Source: Thioalbus denitrificans
GTDB lineage: Bacteria; Pseudomonadota; Gammaproteobacteria; DSM-26407
Reading direction: 5' to 3'
Assembly: GCF_003337735.1 (NCBI RefSeq)
Contig: NZ_QPJY01000001.1
Span: 302,650-366,649, forward strand
Length of the DNA: 64,000 nucleotides
Shown: positions 46,253-54,727 of the stretch, piece after piece
Layout of the letters: each line of letters starts with the position of its first letter
Numbering within the stretch: the stretch's first letter is position 1
Position numbers and translations under genes: made by a program
The notes under the pieces: model-generated
Told to the model about the DNA's origin: nothing
Seen by the model: only the letters and a program-made list of their open reading frames with translations
Databases searched by the model: none

Positions 46253-46798
46253 ATGAACCTCAGCTATGCCGTCCTCATGCTCGCCGCCTTCGCCGCCGCA
46301 CCCGCCGCCGCCTTCGAGGTGACCAGCAACGACATGCAAGCGGGCCGGCCCATGTCCGGGGCGCAGGTGTTCAAGGGGTTCGGCTGCGAGGGCGGCAACG
46401 TCTCGCCCCAGCTCGCCTGGCGCGACATCCCCGCGGGGACGAAGAGTTTCGCCGTCACGGCCTACGACCCGGACGCGCCCACCGGCAGCGGCTGGTGGCA
46501 CTGGGTGATCTTCAACATCCCCGCGGACGTGCGCGAGCTGCCCACGGGAGCCGGCGACCCGGCCTCGGGACTCGCGCCCGGGGGCAGCGTGCAGAGCCGC
46601 ACCGACTACGGCGCGCCCGGCTATGGCGGGCCCTGCCCGCCGGAGGGCCACGGCCCGCACCGCTACCAGTTCCGCGTCTTCGCCCTCGACGTGGAGCGGC
46701 TCGACCTCGCCCCCGACAGCTCCGCCGCCCTGGTGGGCTTCATGCTCAACGCCCACAAGCTCGGCGTGGCGCAGCTCGAGGCGCTGTACGAGCGCTGA
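46253..46798 (+). CDS. Exported YbhB/YbcL-type PEBP protein
   Basis: A 181-residue phosphatidylethanolamine-binding-protein homologue. A signal peptide (MNLSYAVLMLAAFAAAPAAA) is followed by NVSPQLAWRDIPAGTKSFAV, YDPDAPTGSGWWHWVIFNIP and GAPGYGGPCPPEGHGPHRYQ, the ligand-pocket signatures of bacterial YbhB/YbcL proteins. Function in bacteria is unclear. ATG 46253 is chosen over 46247 because AGGGAG sits directly against the first. Confidence 0.88.
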   Translation: MNLSYAVLMLAAFAAAPAAAFEVTSNDMQAGRPMSGAQVFKGFGCEGGNVSPQLAWRDIPAGTKSFAVTAYDPDAPTGSGWWHWVIFNIPADVRELPTGAGDPASGLAPGGSVQSRTDYGAPGYGGPCPPEGHGPHRYQFRVFALDVERLDLAPDSSAALVGFMLNAHKLGVAQLEALYER

Positions 46799-46882
46799 AA
46801 CCCGTAACGACGGGACTGGGGATGTCCCCCATCCCGGATGGTTGAGACGGGACGGCCTCCCCGTCCCGTCAGGGAGGTTGCC

Positions 46883-47452
46883 ATGAGAAGCCATCATTCC
46901 CCGCGAAGCGATAGCGGCCGTGTCCGGGCCACGGCATCTGGATGGCTGGCGGTGCTGCCGCTGGCGTTGTTCCTGGGGGCCTGTTCCAGCTCCACCTCCT
47001 CCGACGGGGGCGCGGTCTACACGGCGGAGCAGGTGAGCTGCGCCCTCTTCAGCCGGGATGACGCCGCCGCCGTTCTCGGCGTGCCGGCCGCGGATATCCA
47101 GGTGACCGCCGAGGAGCTCTACGAGGGGAACTGGGATTGCGGCTTCAACGGGGGCGGCCTGGACAAGCTGGTGAGCTTCAATATCACCCTGTCGCCGGGC
47201 GTGGAGGAGGCGGCGGTGGATATGGCCCAGTACCGCGGCCACCTGGAGACCGCCAGCGGCACCAGTCCCTTCAGGGAGGACCTGGCGGATGGCGCCTACA
47301 GCGAGGTGGACGGGCTGGGCGACGAGGCGCTGTGGACCGCGGTGAACGGCACCCTGACCGTGCGCCAGGGGAACTTCTCCCTGCAGATCAGCCTGCCGAA
47401 GGACCGGGAGGTCCAGGTGGGGATAGCGAAGAAGATCCTCGCGCCGCTCTGA
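46883..47452 (+). CDS. Lipoprotein of unknown function
   Basis: A 189-residue protein with a lipoprotein signal ([20 protein letters not shown]; lipobox LGAC). The mature part ([50 protein letters not shown]) resembles DUF3558-like secreted domains with a Cys pair, though this match is tentative. AGGGAGG precedes the ATG at 46883. Confidence 0.65.
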   Translation: MRSHHSPRSDSGRVRATASGWLAVLPLALFLGACSSSTSSDGGAVYTAEQVSCALFSRDDAAAVLGVPAADIQVTAEELYEGNWDCGFNGGGLDKLVSFNITLSPGVEEAAVDMAQYRGHLETASGTSPFREDLADGAYSEVDGLGDEALWTAVNGTLTVRQGNFSLQISLPKDREVQVGIAKKILAPL

Positions 47453-47636
47453 TTCCCGCGCCTGGGCCGGGGGCCGGATCCCGGTCCCCGGCCCCGGTCG
47501 TCGGGGAGGGGGCGGGGCTCCCGCCTTCCTTTCTGTCCCCGCCCCTTTTTGTTATAAAGCCACGCTCCTTGTGTCGCCTCGCCTTGTCGAACCGGTGGCG
47601 CCTGGCGCCGACCCCGCTGAACAGGATGTGAAAACC

Positions 47637-47978
47637 ATGACCGATCTGCCCAACTGCCCCGAATGCGGCTCCACCTACACCTACGAGGACAGCGCCATGT
47701 TCGTCTGCCCCGAATGCGGGCACGAGTGGGCGAAGGCCGCGCCCGCCGCCGCTGAGGACGAGGGGCCGGTGGTGAAGGACGCCAACGGCAACCTGCTCCG
47801 GGACGGCGACACGGTCACGGTGATCAAGGACCTCAAGGTCAGGGGTTCGTCCGCGGTGGTCAAGGTGGGCACCAAGGTGCGGAACATCCGCCTGGTGGAG
47901 GGCGACCACAACATCGACTGCAAAATCGACGGCATTGGCGCCATGCAGCTGAAGTCGGAGTTCGTCAAGAAGGCCTGA
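47637..47978 (+). CDS. yjdM: YjdM (PhnA-like) zinc-ribbon protein
   Basis: A 113-residue protein with two CxxC pairs ([26 protein letters not shown]) followed by the conserved PhnA C-terminal domain ([40 protein letters not shown]). Historically called PhnA, but it is not phosphonoacetate hydrolase. An ATG at 47637 starts the usual sequence. Confidence 0.92.
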   Translation: MTDLPNCPECGSTYTYEDSAMFVCPECGHEWAKAAPAAAEDEGPVVKDANGNLLRDGDTVTVIKDLKVRGSSAVVKVGTKVRNIRLVEGDHNIDCKIDGIGAMQLKSEFVKKA

Positions 47979-48016
47979 CCCGGTGTGGGTGGGATGCGCC
48001 CGGTGTGGGCCATGGG

Positions 48017-48045
48017 TTCACATGGCCCGCCGGTTTGTTTATAGT
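48017..48045 (+). promoter_or_regulatory. Candidate promoter for the 35-residue peptide gene
   Basis: TTCACA (48017-48022) and TATAGT (48040-48045) are 17 bases apart and lie about 84 bases before the start codon. Confidence 0.5.
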
Positions 48046-48128
48046 CACTGCGCCGCTCCATGGAGGAGCGGAGTCGCGGGCTTGCTCGGCCCGGGATCTT
48101 CCACAAACACGGATAGGGAGTAATCAAC

Positions 48129-48236
48129 ATGTTCGGACTCGAAAACCTTCTCGGCGGTATCCTGGGCCTGGTCACCGGTCTGCTGGACACCGTCCTCGGT
48201 CTGGTGACGGGCCTGCTGGGCGGACTCCTGGGCTAA
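48129..48236 (+). CDS. 35-residue hydrophobic Gly/Leu repeat peptide
   Basis: The product begins MFGLENLLGGILGLVTGLLD and ends TVLGLVTGLLGGLLG. LGLVTGLL occurs twice in tandem with a single charged Asp between. It is long enough to span a membrane and can be drawn as an amphipathic helix with Gly/Thr on one face. AGGGAG is placed 8 bases before the ATG, a promoter lies upstream and a hairpin downstream, so it is probably a real gene. I do not recognise the family. Confidence 0.65.
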   Translation: MFGLENLLGGILGLVTGLLDTVLGLVTGLLGGLLG

Positions 48237-48251
48237 ATCCAGGGACTGCCG

Positions 48252-48281
48252 CCGGGGAGGGGAGTGCACCCCCCTTCCCGG
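48252..48281 (+). terminator. Hairpin after the small peptide gene
   Basis: A 12-13-pair GC-rich stem (CCGGGGAGGGGAG against CCCCCCTTCCCGG) is followed by TTTGTG. The remaining stretch to 48698 (about 400 bases) is GC-rich and shows no gene I can support. Confidence 0.5.
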
Positions 48282-48698
48282 TTTGTGAAAAAACGCCTGT
48301 CGCAACCCGCATTTCCCCCGCCACCGCTTCAAGACCCTTCCGCCGGACACGGCGGCCGCTCCCCTCCGGCACCGCCACGCGCGCCGCCCTCCCAGTGACC
48401 TGCCGCCGCTCCCGGCCCCGGTGCCGCTGTCCGCGTTCAGTGAGGGTGTGTTCGGGCATCCGCACCACTCCCCGCGACCGGGGCAGGCCGGGCCGGGGCG
48501 ATGCCGCTCCGGAGCGGGGCACCTGTCCGCTGCGGCGAACAGCCGGACGCGGGCGGATTGGCGCCAGGCAATCCGCCGGGTGTATCTTCAGTATCCATAA
48601 CAACGACGATATTCGGGGTGGATAGGGAATGTTCCATTCCGCGCGGGGCATGCCGATGCCCGCCCCGTGCGCTCATGCCCCTGGCAAGGAGGTGAAGC

Positions 48699-49292
48699 AT
48701 GAGCCTGGATCTCGATATTCAGCGGCTGCTGCGCTCCAACGAGGTGAAGCAGATCAATTTCACCATGGCCGGCATCCGGGTCTCCGGGCACGGCTTCTGG
48801 GAGTTGTCGAACTGTTTCTCCGACCAGACCATGGGCCACCGGATCCGGGTCACGGTGCGCCCGGCGCTGGTGGGGCCGCACGCCGAGGCGGCCTATGACC
48901 CGGGCGGCGACAAGATCAACCTGCGCTCCGCCACGGTCCTGGGAACGCCCTTCGGCCGCGCCTCGGTGGTCCATGAGTGCACCCATGCCCAGATGGACCT
49001 GCGGGGCGTCCACACGCCCATCCGCTCCGAGGAGGGCGCCGCCTTCATCGCCGAGGCCTGGTACCTGCTTGCCTGCAACCTCCACGTCCCCACGGCATCG
49101 CCCGGCTTCCCGGCGGAGATCGCGGCCATCGCGGCCGACCTCAGGGGGCAGGCCGCGCGGGCCATCGGTCGCCCGGTGGCGATGACGCCCGACCAGATCA
49201 ACCAGGCCCGCCGGGTGATGGTCAGCTTCAGGTATCCCACCGGCCACTACCACTCCGACGGCATCCGCGGCCATCGCTACCGCGGTCCCTGA
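48699..49292 (+). CDS. Putative zincin-like protein with HECTH motif
   Basis: A 197-residue protein of no family I can name. The central VVHECTHAQMDLRG carries the HExxH zinc-binding pattern of metallopeptidases (H-E-C-T-H, about residues 92-96), and EEGAAFIAEAWYLLACN a little later could supply the third ligand. No signal peptide. A perfect AAGGAGGTGA ribosome site precedes the ATG. Confidence 0.65.
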   Translation: MSLDLDIQRLLRSNEVKQINFTMAGIRVSGHGFWELSNCFSDQTMGHRIRVTVRPALVGPHAEAAYDPGGDKINLRSATVLGTPFGRASVVHECTHAQMDLRGVHTPIRSEEGAAFIAEAWYLLACNLHVPTASPGFPAEIAAIAADLRGQAARAIGRPVAMTPDQINQARRVMVSFRYPTGHYHSDGIRGHRYRGP

Positions 49293-49385
49293 GGCGCCCC
49301 GGGCGGGTACGCCGGCAGCGCCCGCGCCCCGCCCGGAAGGGGGGCCGTCCGCGGAGGGCCCCCCTTCCGGGCCCGCCCTGCACGG

Positions 49386-50768
49386 CTACTCCGCGTCGCC
49401 GGCGAACACCCGCTTGGGCAGGGTGGCGTGGATGCCCCAGTTGCCGTCCACCACCTGGGTGACGCCGAAGTCCACCGCCACGGACATGAGGGAGATGGCC
49501 TCGTCCTCGGACAGCCCCCGGGTGGTCATGAGGAAGTGCCGCATCTTCCTGAAGGCGTCCACCATGGCCTTGTCCAGGGAGGAGTTGGCGTAGATCTCCT
49601 GCTGCGCCCCGGGGCCGAGCTCGGCCAGGTAGTTGGCGTAGCTGAAGCCGTGCACCACCCACTCGTCCCCGGTCTCCAGCAGGGGGTAGTCGAGCCCCTC
49701 CACCACGGTGCCGGCCAGCTCGTCCTTCTTGTGCAGCACGATCTGCAGCACGCCGGTCAGCGAGGTCTCGATGGCGGTGCCGTCCAGCTCCGAGTCGCCC
49801 TGGGCGGCGTGGGGATCGCCCACGGAGAGCAGGGCGCCCTCCACGGCGACGGGGTAGTACATGGTGCCGCCCTTGCCGATGCGCCAGTCGTCGATGTTGC
49901 CGCCGGTGTAGCTCGGGGGGATGGAGTCCACCATGTCCGCCTCCGCCGGGGCCACGCCCATGGTGCCGAAGTGCAGCCGCACCGGGATGCGCGCCTCACC
50001 CAGGATGTCGTGGTTCTCCTTCACCAGGCTGTGGTCCACGCGCACGCCCGGGTAGTCGATGGTCTCGTGCACCACGCCGAAGGGGTCGGTCTGGGGCACC
50101 CAGCGGAAGTTGTAGACCGCCCTGGCCCAGTCCTGCTGCCCGGTGGCGTCCACCTGGTAGATGGTGATCACCTCGCGCGGCTTCGGCTCCTCGATGAGGT
50201 GCTTGTAGTGGAAGCCCCACCAGGCCGCGGCGTTGGAGCCGAAGGTCTTGCCCGCGTAGTCCGGGTTGGCGCTGGGGCGCGGATGCATGTCGAGGATGCG
50301 CACCTCCAGCACGTCGCCGGGCTCGGCGCCGCAGACCTTGATGGGGCCGGTGAGGATGTGCACGCCGAAGCCCTCGCCGGCGCCGCGGCCGTGGATGGAG
50401 GCGTCCATGGGGCCGGCGCCGCGGCGGTCCACGTTCTTGTGCTTGGCGTCCCAGGTGTAGACGCTCTCGGCGCCCGGATCGCCCTTGATCATGCGCTCGT
50501 AGTCGTCGTCGGCGTGGTGGGTGAGGGTCTCGATGGTGACCATGTCGCCCGACTTGACGGTCAGCGCCGGGGGAATGCTCTTGCTGAAGTAGCCCCAGTT
50601 CACGGTCTTGTCGTTGGCGGGCAGCGTGTAGTGCCGCGGTTCGCCCGCGGCGCAGGGATCGGTCCCGCCCTCGGCCCCGGTGCCGCCAAGGGCGAGGGCG
50701 AGGCCGACGACGACGGGTGCGAGGGGTGCGATCGGCCGGTGCCTGGTGTCTCTTTCGCGTGGAATCAT
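49386..50768 (-). CDS. Exported acetamidase/formamidase family protein
   Basis: A 460-residue FmdA/AmdA-family protein that would hydrolyse small amides. A signal peptide is likely (IAPLAPVVVGLALALGGTGA). Family features: SGDMVTIETLTHHADDDYER, GVHILTGPIKVCGAEPGDVL, DMHPRP, PIRVHFG-like IPVRLHFGTMGVAP, GDPHAAQGDSELDGTAIETS and the DEAISLMSVAVDFGVTQVVD end. Classical members are cytoplasmic, so export is unusual. AGGAGA precedes ATG 50768. Confidence 0.87.
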   Translation of the reverse strand: MIPRERDTRHRPIAPLAPVVVGLALALGGTGAEGGTDPCAAGEPRHYTLPANDKTVNWGYFSKSIPPALTVKSGDMVTIETLTHHADDDYERMIKGDPGAESVYTWDAKHKNVDRRGAGPMDASIHGRGAGEGFGVHILTGPIKVCGAEPGDVLEVRILDMHPRPSANPDYAGKTFGSNAAAWWGFHYKHLIEEPKPREVITIYQVDATGQQDWARAVYNFRWVPQTDPFGVVHETIDYPGVRVDHSLVKENHDILGEARIPVRLHFGTMGVAPAEADMVDSIPPSYTGGNIDDWRIGKGGTMYYPVAVEGALLSVGDPHAAQGDSELDGTAIETSLTGVLQIVLHKKDELAGTVVEGLDYPLLETGDEWVVHGFSYANYLAELGPGAQQEIYANSSLDKAMVDAFRKMRHFLMTTRGLSEDEAISLMSVAVDFGVTQVVDGNWGIHATLPKRVFAGDAE

Positions 50769-51235
50769 ACCGGTTCTCTCCTGGCAGCTGCCGCCCCGCT
50801 TCCGGATGGAGGGGCGGTCGTTGTGGGTGGGCCGGATCCGGCGCGGGGCGTTGTCCCGCGTCGTCATGCCGGCCATGCGCAGGAACCGGAGTGCAGGGGC
50901 TGTGCCAACGGGGGTGGCGGCGCACAACGGGTTGTCAAGAAAGGATAAATGGCGGATCCGGGAGGCGCGCGGGCGACCGGTCCGCCGCACCATGGTGGAC
51001 CGCGCCCGCCGACCTCCCGCGGACGGTTGTAAAGCGGGTTGGGACCGGGGCGCCGGTTGTGAAGCCGGGGTGGGCGGGACAGCAACGATCGGGCCGGTAG
51101 CGGGGGCCCGGCGCGCCGGCTGTCAGGTGGGAGGCGGACCGCGGGCGCGGAGTTCGTTCCTGGTGCGGATTACCCCAGTCCGGGCAGGGACGGGGAGGTG
51201 GCGCGGGCACGTCGGCGCGCGGGGCCCTCAGTGCG
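50769..51235. other. GC-rich stretch without a supported gene
   Basis: This 467-base region upstream of the acetamidase gene has no frame with both a ribosome site and a protein-like composition. It should hold the acetamidase promoter, but I see no clear -10/-35 pair. Confidence 0.4.
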
Positions 51236-51388
51236 TCAGGCAGCGGATCCCTGCGCTGAACCCGGCGCACGTCGCCACCGGGCCTTGTCGCTCTCCCAGG
51301 CGCTGCCGGTGGCGGTGACGGAGTCCGGCGCCATGGCGCCGCCGCAGAGGGCAAGGGCGAGGCACAGCGTGGTGACGGGACGCTTCAT
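51236..51388 (-). CDS. Small secreted peptide or gene remnant
   Basis: A 50-residue frame beginning MKRPVTTLCLALALCGGAMA, a good signal-peptide start, then DSVTATGSAWESDKARWRRA and a Gly/Ser end. GGGAGGAAAC before the ATG is an excellent ribosome site. It could be a small secreted protein or the 5' end of a decayed gene. Confidence 0.4.
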   Translation of the reverse strand: MKRPVTTLCLALALCGGAMAPDSVTATGSAWESDKARWRRAPGSAQGSAA

Positions 51389-51424
51389 GTTTCCTCCCGG
51401 TGGTGGGGCCTCCATCGGCCGCAG

Positions 51425-51459
51425 TGGCGAAAAAGGAAGCCCGCGATGGGGGGCGGGCC
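51425..51459 (-). terminator. Probable terminator of the isochorismatase-like gene
   Basis: On the minus strand GCCCGC and GCGGGC pair around a C-rich loop and are followed by TTCCTTTTTC. It lies about 170 bases after the stop codon at 51625; the stretch between shows nothing else. Confidence 0.5.
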
Positions 51460-51624
51460 TCAAAGTGGGGACTGCCGGATGGAGATGACTCCTGGGAGTC
51501 GACCGTAATGCTACAACCTGGGCGGTGCCGGCGCGTTGATAATGCGCAATGGTAAAACGCTGATTTAAATCACCTTATGGATGGGTGTGAGTGGGCGGAT
51601 CGATGCGGAGACGGGCGCCGATCC

Positions 51625-52296
51625 TCAGCGCCCCAGGATCGCCCGCAGCTCGGCGCTGGAGAGGACGTGGCAGTAGATCATGTTGATGATCTCCAGCTCC
51701 CGCCGGTGCAGCTCGTCGGTGCCGGCGGCGCAGCAGTCCTCCACCACGATGACGTTGAAGCTCTCGTCGGCCAGGCTGCGCACCGTGGAGGAGACGCACT
51801 GGTCGGTGAAGATGCCCGTCAGCACCACGTTGCGGATGCCCATGTTGGCGAGGATGAGCCGCAGGTTGGTGCCGGTCAGGGCGCTGTCGGTGGTCTTGGT
51901 GATCACGATCTCCCCGGGCCGCGGCGCCAGCTCGGGGACGATCCGGCTCGCCTCGCTCTCCTTCGGCAGGAGCAGGTAGTTCCAGCCCGGCTTCTTCTGG
52001 CTCAGCGAGCGGTCGCGGCCGTCCTCCAGCAGGCAGGCGATGCGGGCGTGGATCACGTCCATGCCCGCGGCGCGGAAGGCGTCCTGCAGGGCCCGGGTGG
52101 CGGGGATGACCGTCCCGCGCATGCGCCGCCGGAAGGGCTCCCAGCGCTCCGCCTCCACCGGGTCGTCGGAGACCTGGAGGTAGATGTTCTGGACGTCGAT
52201 GCTGAGCATCGCGGTCGCGGCGGGATCGAGGGAGAGATCCGCGGGCTCGGGGGCCCGCTCGTAGTAGAAGGAGCGGTAGGCGCTCTTCCAGTTCAT
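51625..52296 (-). CDS. Isochorismatase-family cysteine hydrolase
   Basis: A 223-residue hydrolase. The catalytic triad is visible as AMLSIDVQNIY (Asp), a Lys in VITKTTDSAL and GIFTDQCVSSTVRSLAD (Cys). Relatives cleave ureidoacrylate, biuret, N-carbamoylsarcosine or isochorismate. With the nearby acetamidase it may act on small amide or urea-type compounds. The ATG at 52296 follows GGGAG. Confidence 0.87.
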   Translation of the reverse strand: MNWKSAYRSFYYERAPEPADLSLDPAATAMLSIDVQNIYLQVSDDPVEAERWEPFRRRMRGTVIPATRALQDAFRAAGMDVIHARIACLLEDGRDRSLSQKKPGWNYLLLPKESEASRIVPELAPRPGEIVITKTTDSALTGTNLRLILANMGIRNVVLTGIFTDQCVSSTVRSLADESFNVIVVEDCCAAGTDELHRRELEIINMIYCHVLSSAELRAILGR

Positions 52297-52336
52297 GGGG
52301 TGTTCTCCCGGCGGGCCGGGGGGCTCTCCGGCCGGG

Positions 52337-53008
52337 TCATTCAAACACGCTCATCGGGCAACGCAGGAGCTCCTGGACCTGTTCCGGCGTCCGCTCATCG
52401 GGCGGCAAGGCCCGCAGATCCAGGCACCGCTGAACGATCCGCCGCTCGTAGTCGTCGAGGCGGGTCGTCCAGAGCTGGAGGCGGACCAGGCCGGGGTCTT
52501 CCCCGCCCTGGGCGCTGCCGCCCACCACGGCGGTCAGGCGGATATCGTCCCTCTGCCAGGCCAGCACCAGGTGATGTCCCGCCGCGCCGCTCTCCTCCGC
52601 GGGTGCGCCCAACCGCGCCACCAGCAGACTGCGGGCCTGGTCCAGGTCGACCGGGCCCGGGAGCTCATCCTGGACCTCGACAAAGCCCAGCTCCGACCCC
52701 ATGTACTGGAGCCTGACGCGGCTGCGGTCGCCGGGACGGGCGGTCCGGTAGGCCTGGATATGGTTGCTGTAGCTGTAGCCGGTGTCGCTGAGCATCCCGT
52801 CCGCCTCCGCCACGGCCATCCCGGGGCGTAGCCCCATGAGGCTCGTGGAAGCGAGGCCGTCACCCTGGAGCCACCGGTCCAGCACCTGTTCGAAGTCCAG
52901 GGCAGCCGTGCTGTCGGCGGGCTTGCCGGCGGCCGGTTCGGCCGCGGTGATGGCGGGGGCGAGCAGAGCGAGCAGCGTGATGAAGGCGAGGCAGGTTCGT
53001 ATCCGCAT
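52337..53008 (-). CDS. Exported protein of unknown function
   Basis: A 223-residue protein with a clear signal peptide (MRIRTCLAFITLLALLAPAI then TAAEP). The mature part (GLRPGMAVAEADGMLSDTGY, RLQYMGSELGFVEVQDELPG, RDDIRLTAVVGGSAQGGED) looks like one small periplasmic alpha/beta domain. Not recognised. It precedes the isochorismatase gene by 41 bases, so the two may be co-transcribed. Confidence 0.65.
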   Translation of the reverse strand: MRIRTCLAFITLLALLAPAITAAEPAAGKPADSTAALDFEQVLDRWLQGDGLASTSLMGLRPGMAVAEADGMLSDTGYSYSNHIQAYRTARPGDRSRVRLQYMGSELGFVEVQDELPGPVDLDQARSLLVARLGAPAEESGAAGHHLVLAWQRDDIRLTAVVGGSAQGGEDPGLVRLQLWTTRLDDYERRIVQRCLDLRALPPDERTPEQVQELLRCPMSVFE

Positions 53009-53149
53009 CCGGGGATCCTTGGTTGGTCGGGAATGGAGTCTGGGCCGTCGGCCCCCGCAGCTCCCCACGACTGGGGACTGGCGGTTATTGTGCGACCCCG
53101 GCAGGTCCCGATAAAGGGGCATTCGTCAATTCCCCCGCCCGGCGGCGGG

Positions 53150-53464
53150 TCAGTTCTTGTCCCACATGACGTTGCACTCCGCCTTCGCCGAGGCCTCCAG
53201 CAGCTCGATGAGCGGCAGGGCGCGGTGGGCGAGGCTGACCACCTCGTCGTCCGGGGCCTGGTCCCGGTCGCGGCCGGGCATGGCGGGCGCGGCGCCGCCC
53301 GCGGCGATGGCGGTGCGCAGGCGCAGCAGCGCCTCGGGGACATCCTCGGCCAGGATGGCGCCGGGGACGCTGCCGCTGTGGCCCATGAGGCGGATGAGCT
53401 GGAGGGCGACGTTGCCGAACATGGTGATGTTGGGGTAGGCCCGGCTCTGGAAGGTAATCAGCAT
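53150..53464 (-). CDS. DUF1840 family protein
   Basis: A 104-residue protein matching DUF1840 over its length: MLITFQSRAYPNITMFGNVA, LMGHSGSVPGAILAEDVPEA and the end ALPLIELLEASAKAECNVMW. Common and uncharacterised in beta- and gammaproteobacteria. Confidence 0.85.
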   Translation of the reverse strand: MLITFQSRAYPNITMFGNVALQLIRLMGHSGSVPGAILAEDVPEALLRLRTAIAAGGAAPAMPGRDRDQAPDDEVVSLAHRALPLIELLEASAKAECNVMWDKN

Positions 53465-53675
53465 GGAGGTGCCTCCCTGGTGGTCTCACTCCACAGTCTA
53501 GCGCCAGGAGCGCCGCCGGCGCAGTCCCGCCGGGCGCCGCCGGGTCGACATGTCCGCCGTCCACCCCGGCGCGGTCGCGTGCCGCGGGATCCGGGGCCGG
53601 TGGTGATACCCTTGATCCCGAAGGTGGCGCCGGGGCGCCGCCGGCCACCGCCGTTCGGATTTCGAGGACTCATCC

Positions 53676-54104
53676 GTGGACGCCAACCGCCTCCGACAGG
53701 TCCTGGGCAAGACCCTGCGCACCTTCGTCAACATCCTGCCCATCGTGGCGGGCATGCTGCTGCTCACCAGCCTGCTGCTCACTCTCTTTCCGGACCTGCT
53801 CTCGGCCCGGTTGTTCGGCGGTCCGCCCTGGGCCGACGCCCTGCTCGGGACCGCCATCGGCAGCGTGGCGGCGGGCCCGCCCCTGGTGAGCTACGTGCTC
53901 GGCGGCGAGCTGCTGTCCAAGGGGGTGAGCCAGTTCGCCGTGACCGCACTGCTGGTGAGCTGGGTGACGGTGGGCATCGTGCAGCTCCCGGCGGAGGCGC
54001 TGCTGCTGGGCCGGCGCTTCGCTCTCCTCCGCAACGGGCTGTGCTTCCTGTCGGCCATGGCCATCGCCTGGCTCACCGCGCTGACGCTGCCGCTGCTGGG
54101 GTAG
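53676..54104 (+). CDS. Half-size permease, first of a pair
   Basis: A 142-residue protein with four hydrophobic helices (FVNILPIVAGMLLLTSLLLT; GTAIGSVAAGPPLVSYVLGG; FAVTALLVSWVTVGIVQLPA; the end FLSAMAIAWLTALTLPLL). The GSVAAGPPLVSYVLGGELL loop resembles the conserved loop of YraQ/DUF318 permeases, which are normally about 300 residues in one chain. The start is GTG. The second half follows 1-20 bases later. Confidence 0.65.
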   Translation: MDANRLRQVLGKTLRTFVNILPIVAGMLLLTSLLLTLFPDLLSARLFGGPPWADALLGTAIGSVAAGPPLVSYVLGGELLSKGVSQFAVTALLVSWVTVGIVQLPAEALLLGRRFALLRNGLCFLSAMAIAWLTALTLPLLG

Positions 54105-54123
54105 GGTGATGGGAGCCGGGACG

Positions 54124-54663
54124 ATGAGCGGGGAGCGGCCGCCGGAGGCGCCCGAGGGCGCGGCGGGGAGAAAGGCGGGCGGCCGCGGCGGCTGGATCTT
54201 CCTGGCCATCGTGGCCGGGCTCTACGGGCTGGCGGCGCTGTTCGACCGGGAAGCGGCGGGCCGTTCGCTGCAGGTCTTCGCCGGGCTGCTGGGCAACGTG
54301 GTGCCCGCGCTCGGCCTGGTGCTGGTGCTGCTGTTCCTCGTCAACCTGCTGCTCAGCCCGAAACGGGTGGAGAAGTACCTGGGCCGGGGTTCCGGCCTGC
54401 GGGGGTGGGTGACGGCCCTGGCTGCCGGGGTGATCTCCACCGGCCCGGTCTATGCCGCCTACGCGGTGCTGCGGGAGCTGCGCCTGAAGGGCATGCGCCC
54501 CTCGCTCATGGCGGCGCTGCTCTACGCCCGGGCGGTGAAGCTGCCGCTGCTGCCGTTGCTGGTCCACTACTTCGGCATCGCCTACACCGGGCTGCTGGTG
54601 TTCTGGATCCTCGCCTTCGCCGTGCTGGGCGGGCTGGTGATGGGGTGGGTCGAGGAGGAATGA
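54124..54663 (+). CDS. Half-size permease, second of a pair
   Basis: A 179-residue protein with four or five helices (IFLAIVAGLYGLAALF; VPALGLVLVLLFLVNLLL; WVTALAAGVISTGPVYAAYA; LLVFWILAFAVLGGLVMGWV). AAGVISTGPVYAAYAVLREL is the same kind of polar loop as in the preceding gene. ATG 54124 is well spaced from GGGAG; GTG/ATG at 54106-54109 are alternatives that would touch the preceding stop. The two halves probably work together. Substrate unknown. Confidence 0.65.
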   Translation: MSGERPPEAPEGAAGRKAGGRGGWIFLAIVAGLYGLAALFDREAAGRSLQVFAGLLGNVVPALGLVLVLLFLVNLLLSPKRVEKYLGRGSGLRGWVTALAAGVISTGPVYAAYAVLRELRLKGMRPSLMAALLYARAVKLPLLPLLVHYFGIAYTGLLVFWILAFAVLGGLVMGWVEEE

Positions 54664-54727
54664 AGGCGGCTCCCGGGCGTCCGCGGCGGGTCTCCGCCGG
54701 CCGCCGGGTGAACCGGTCCGGGGCGGC

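Noticed and set aside
48005-48651. Longer open frames around the 35-residue peptide gene on both strands
   Set aside because: Their products are Arg/Pro-rich with no domain and no ribosome sites; only the short peptide has proper signals.
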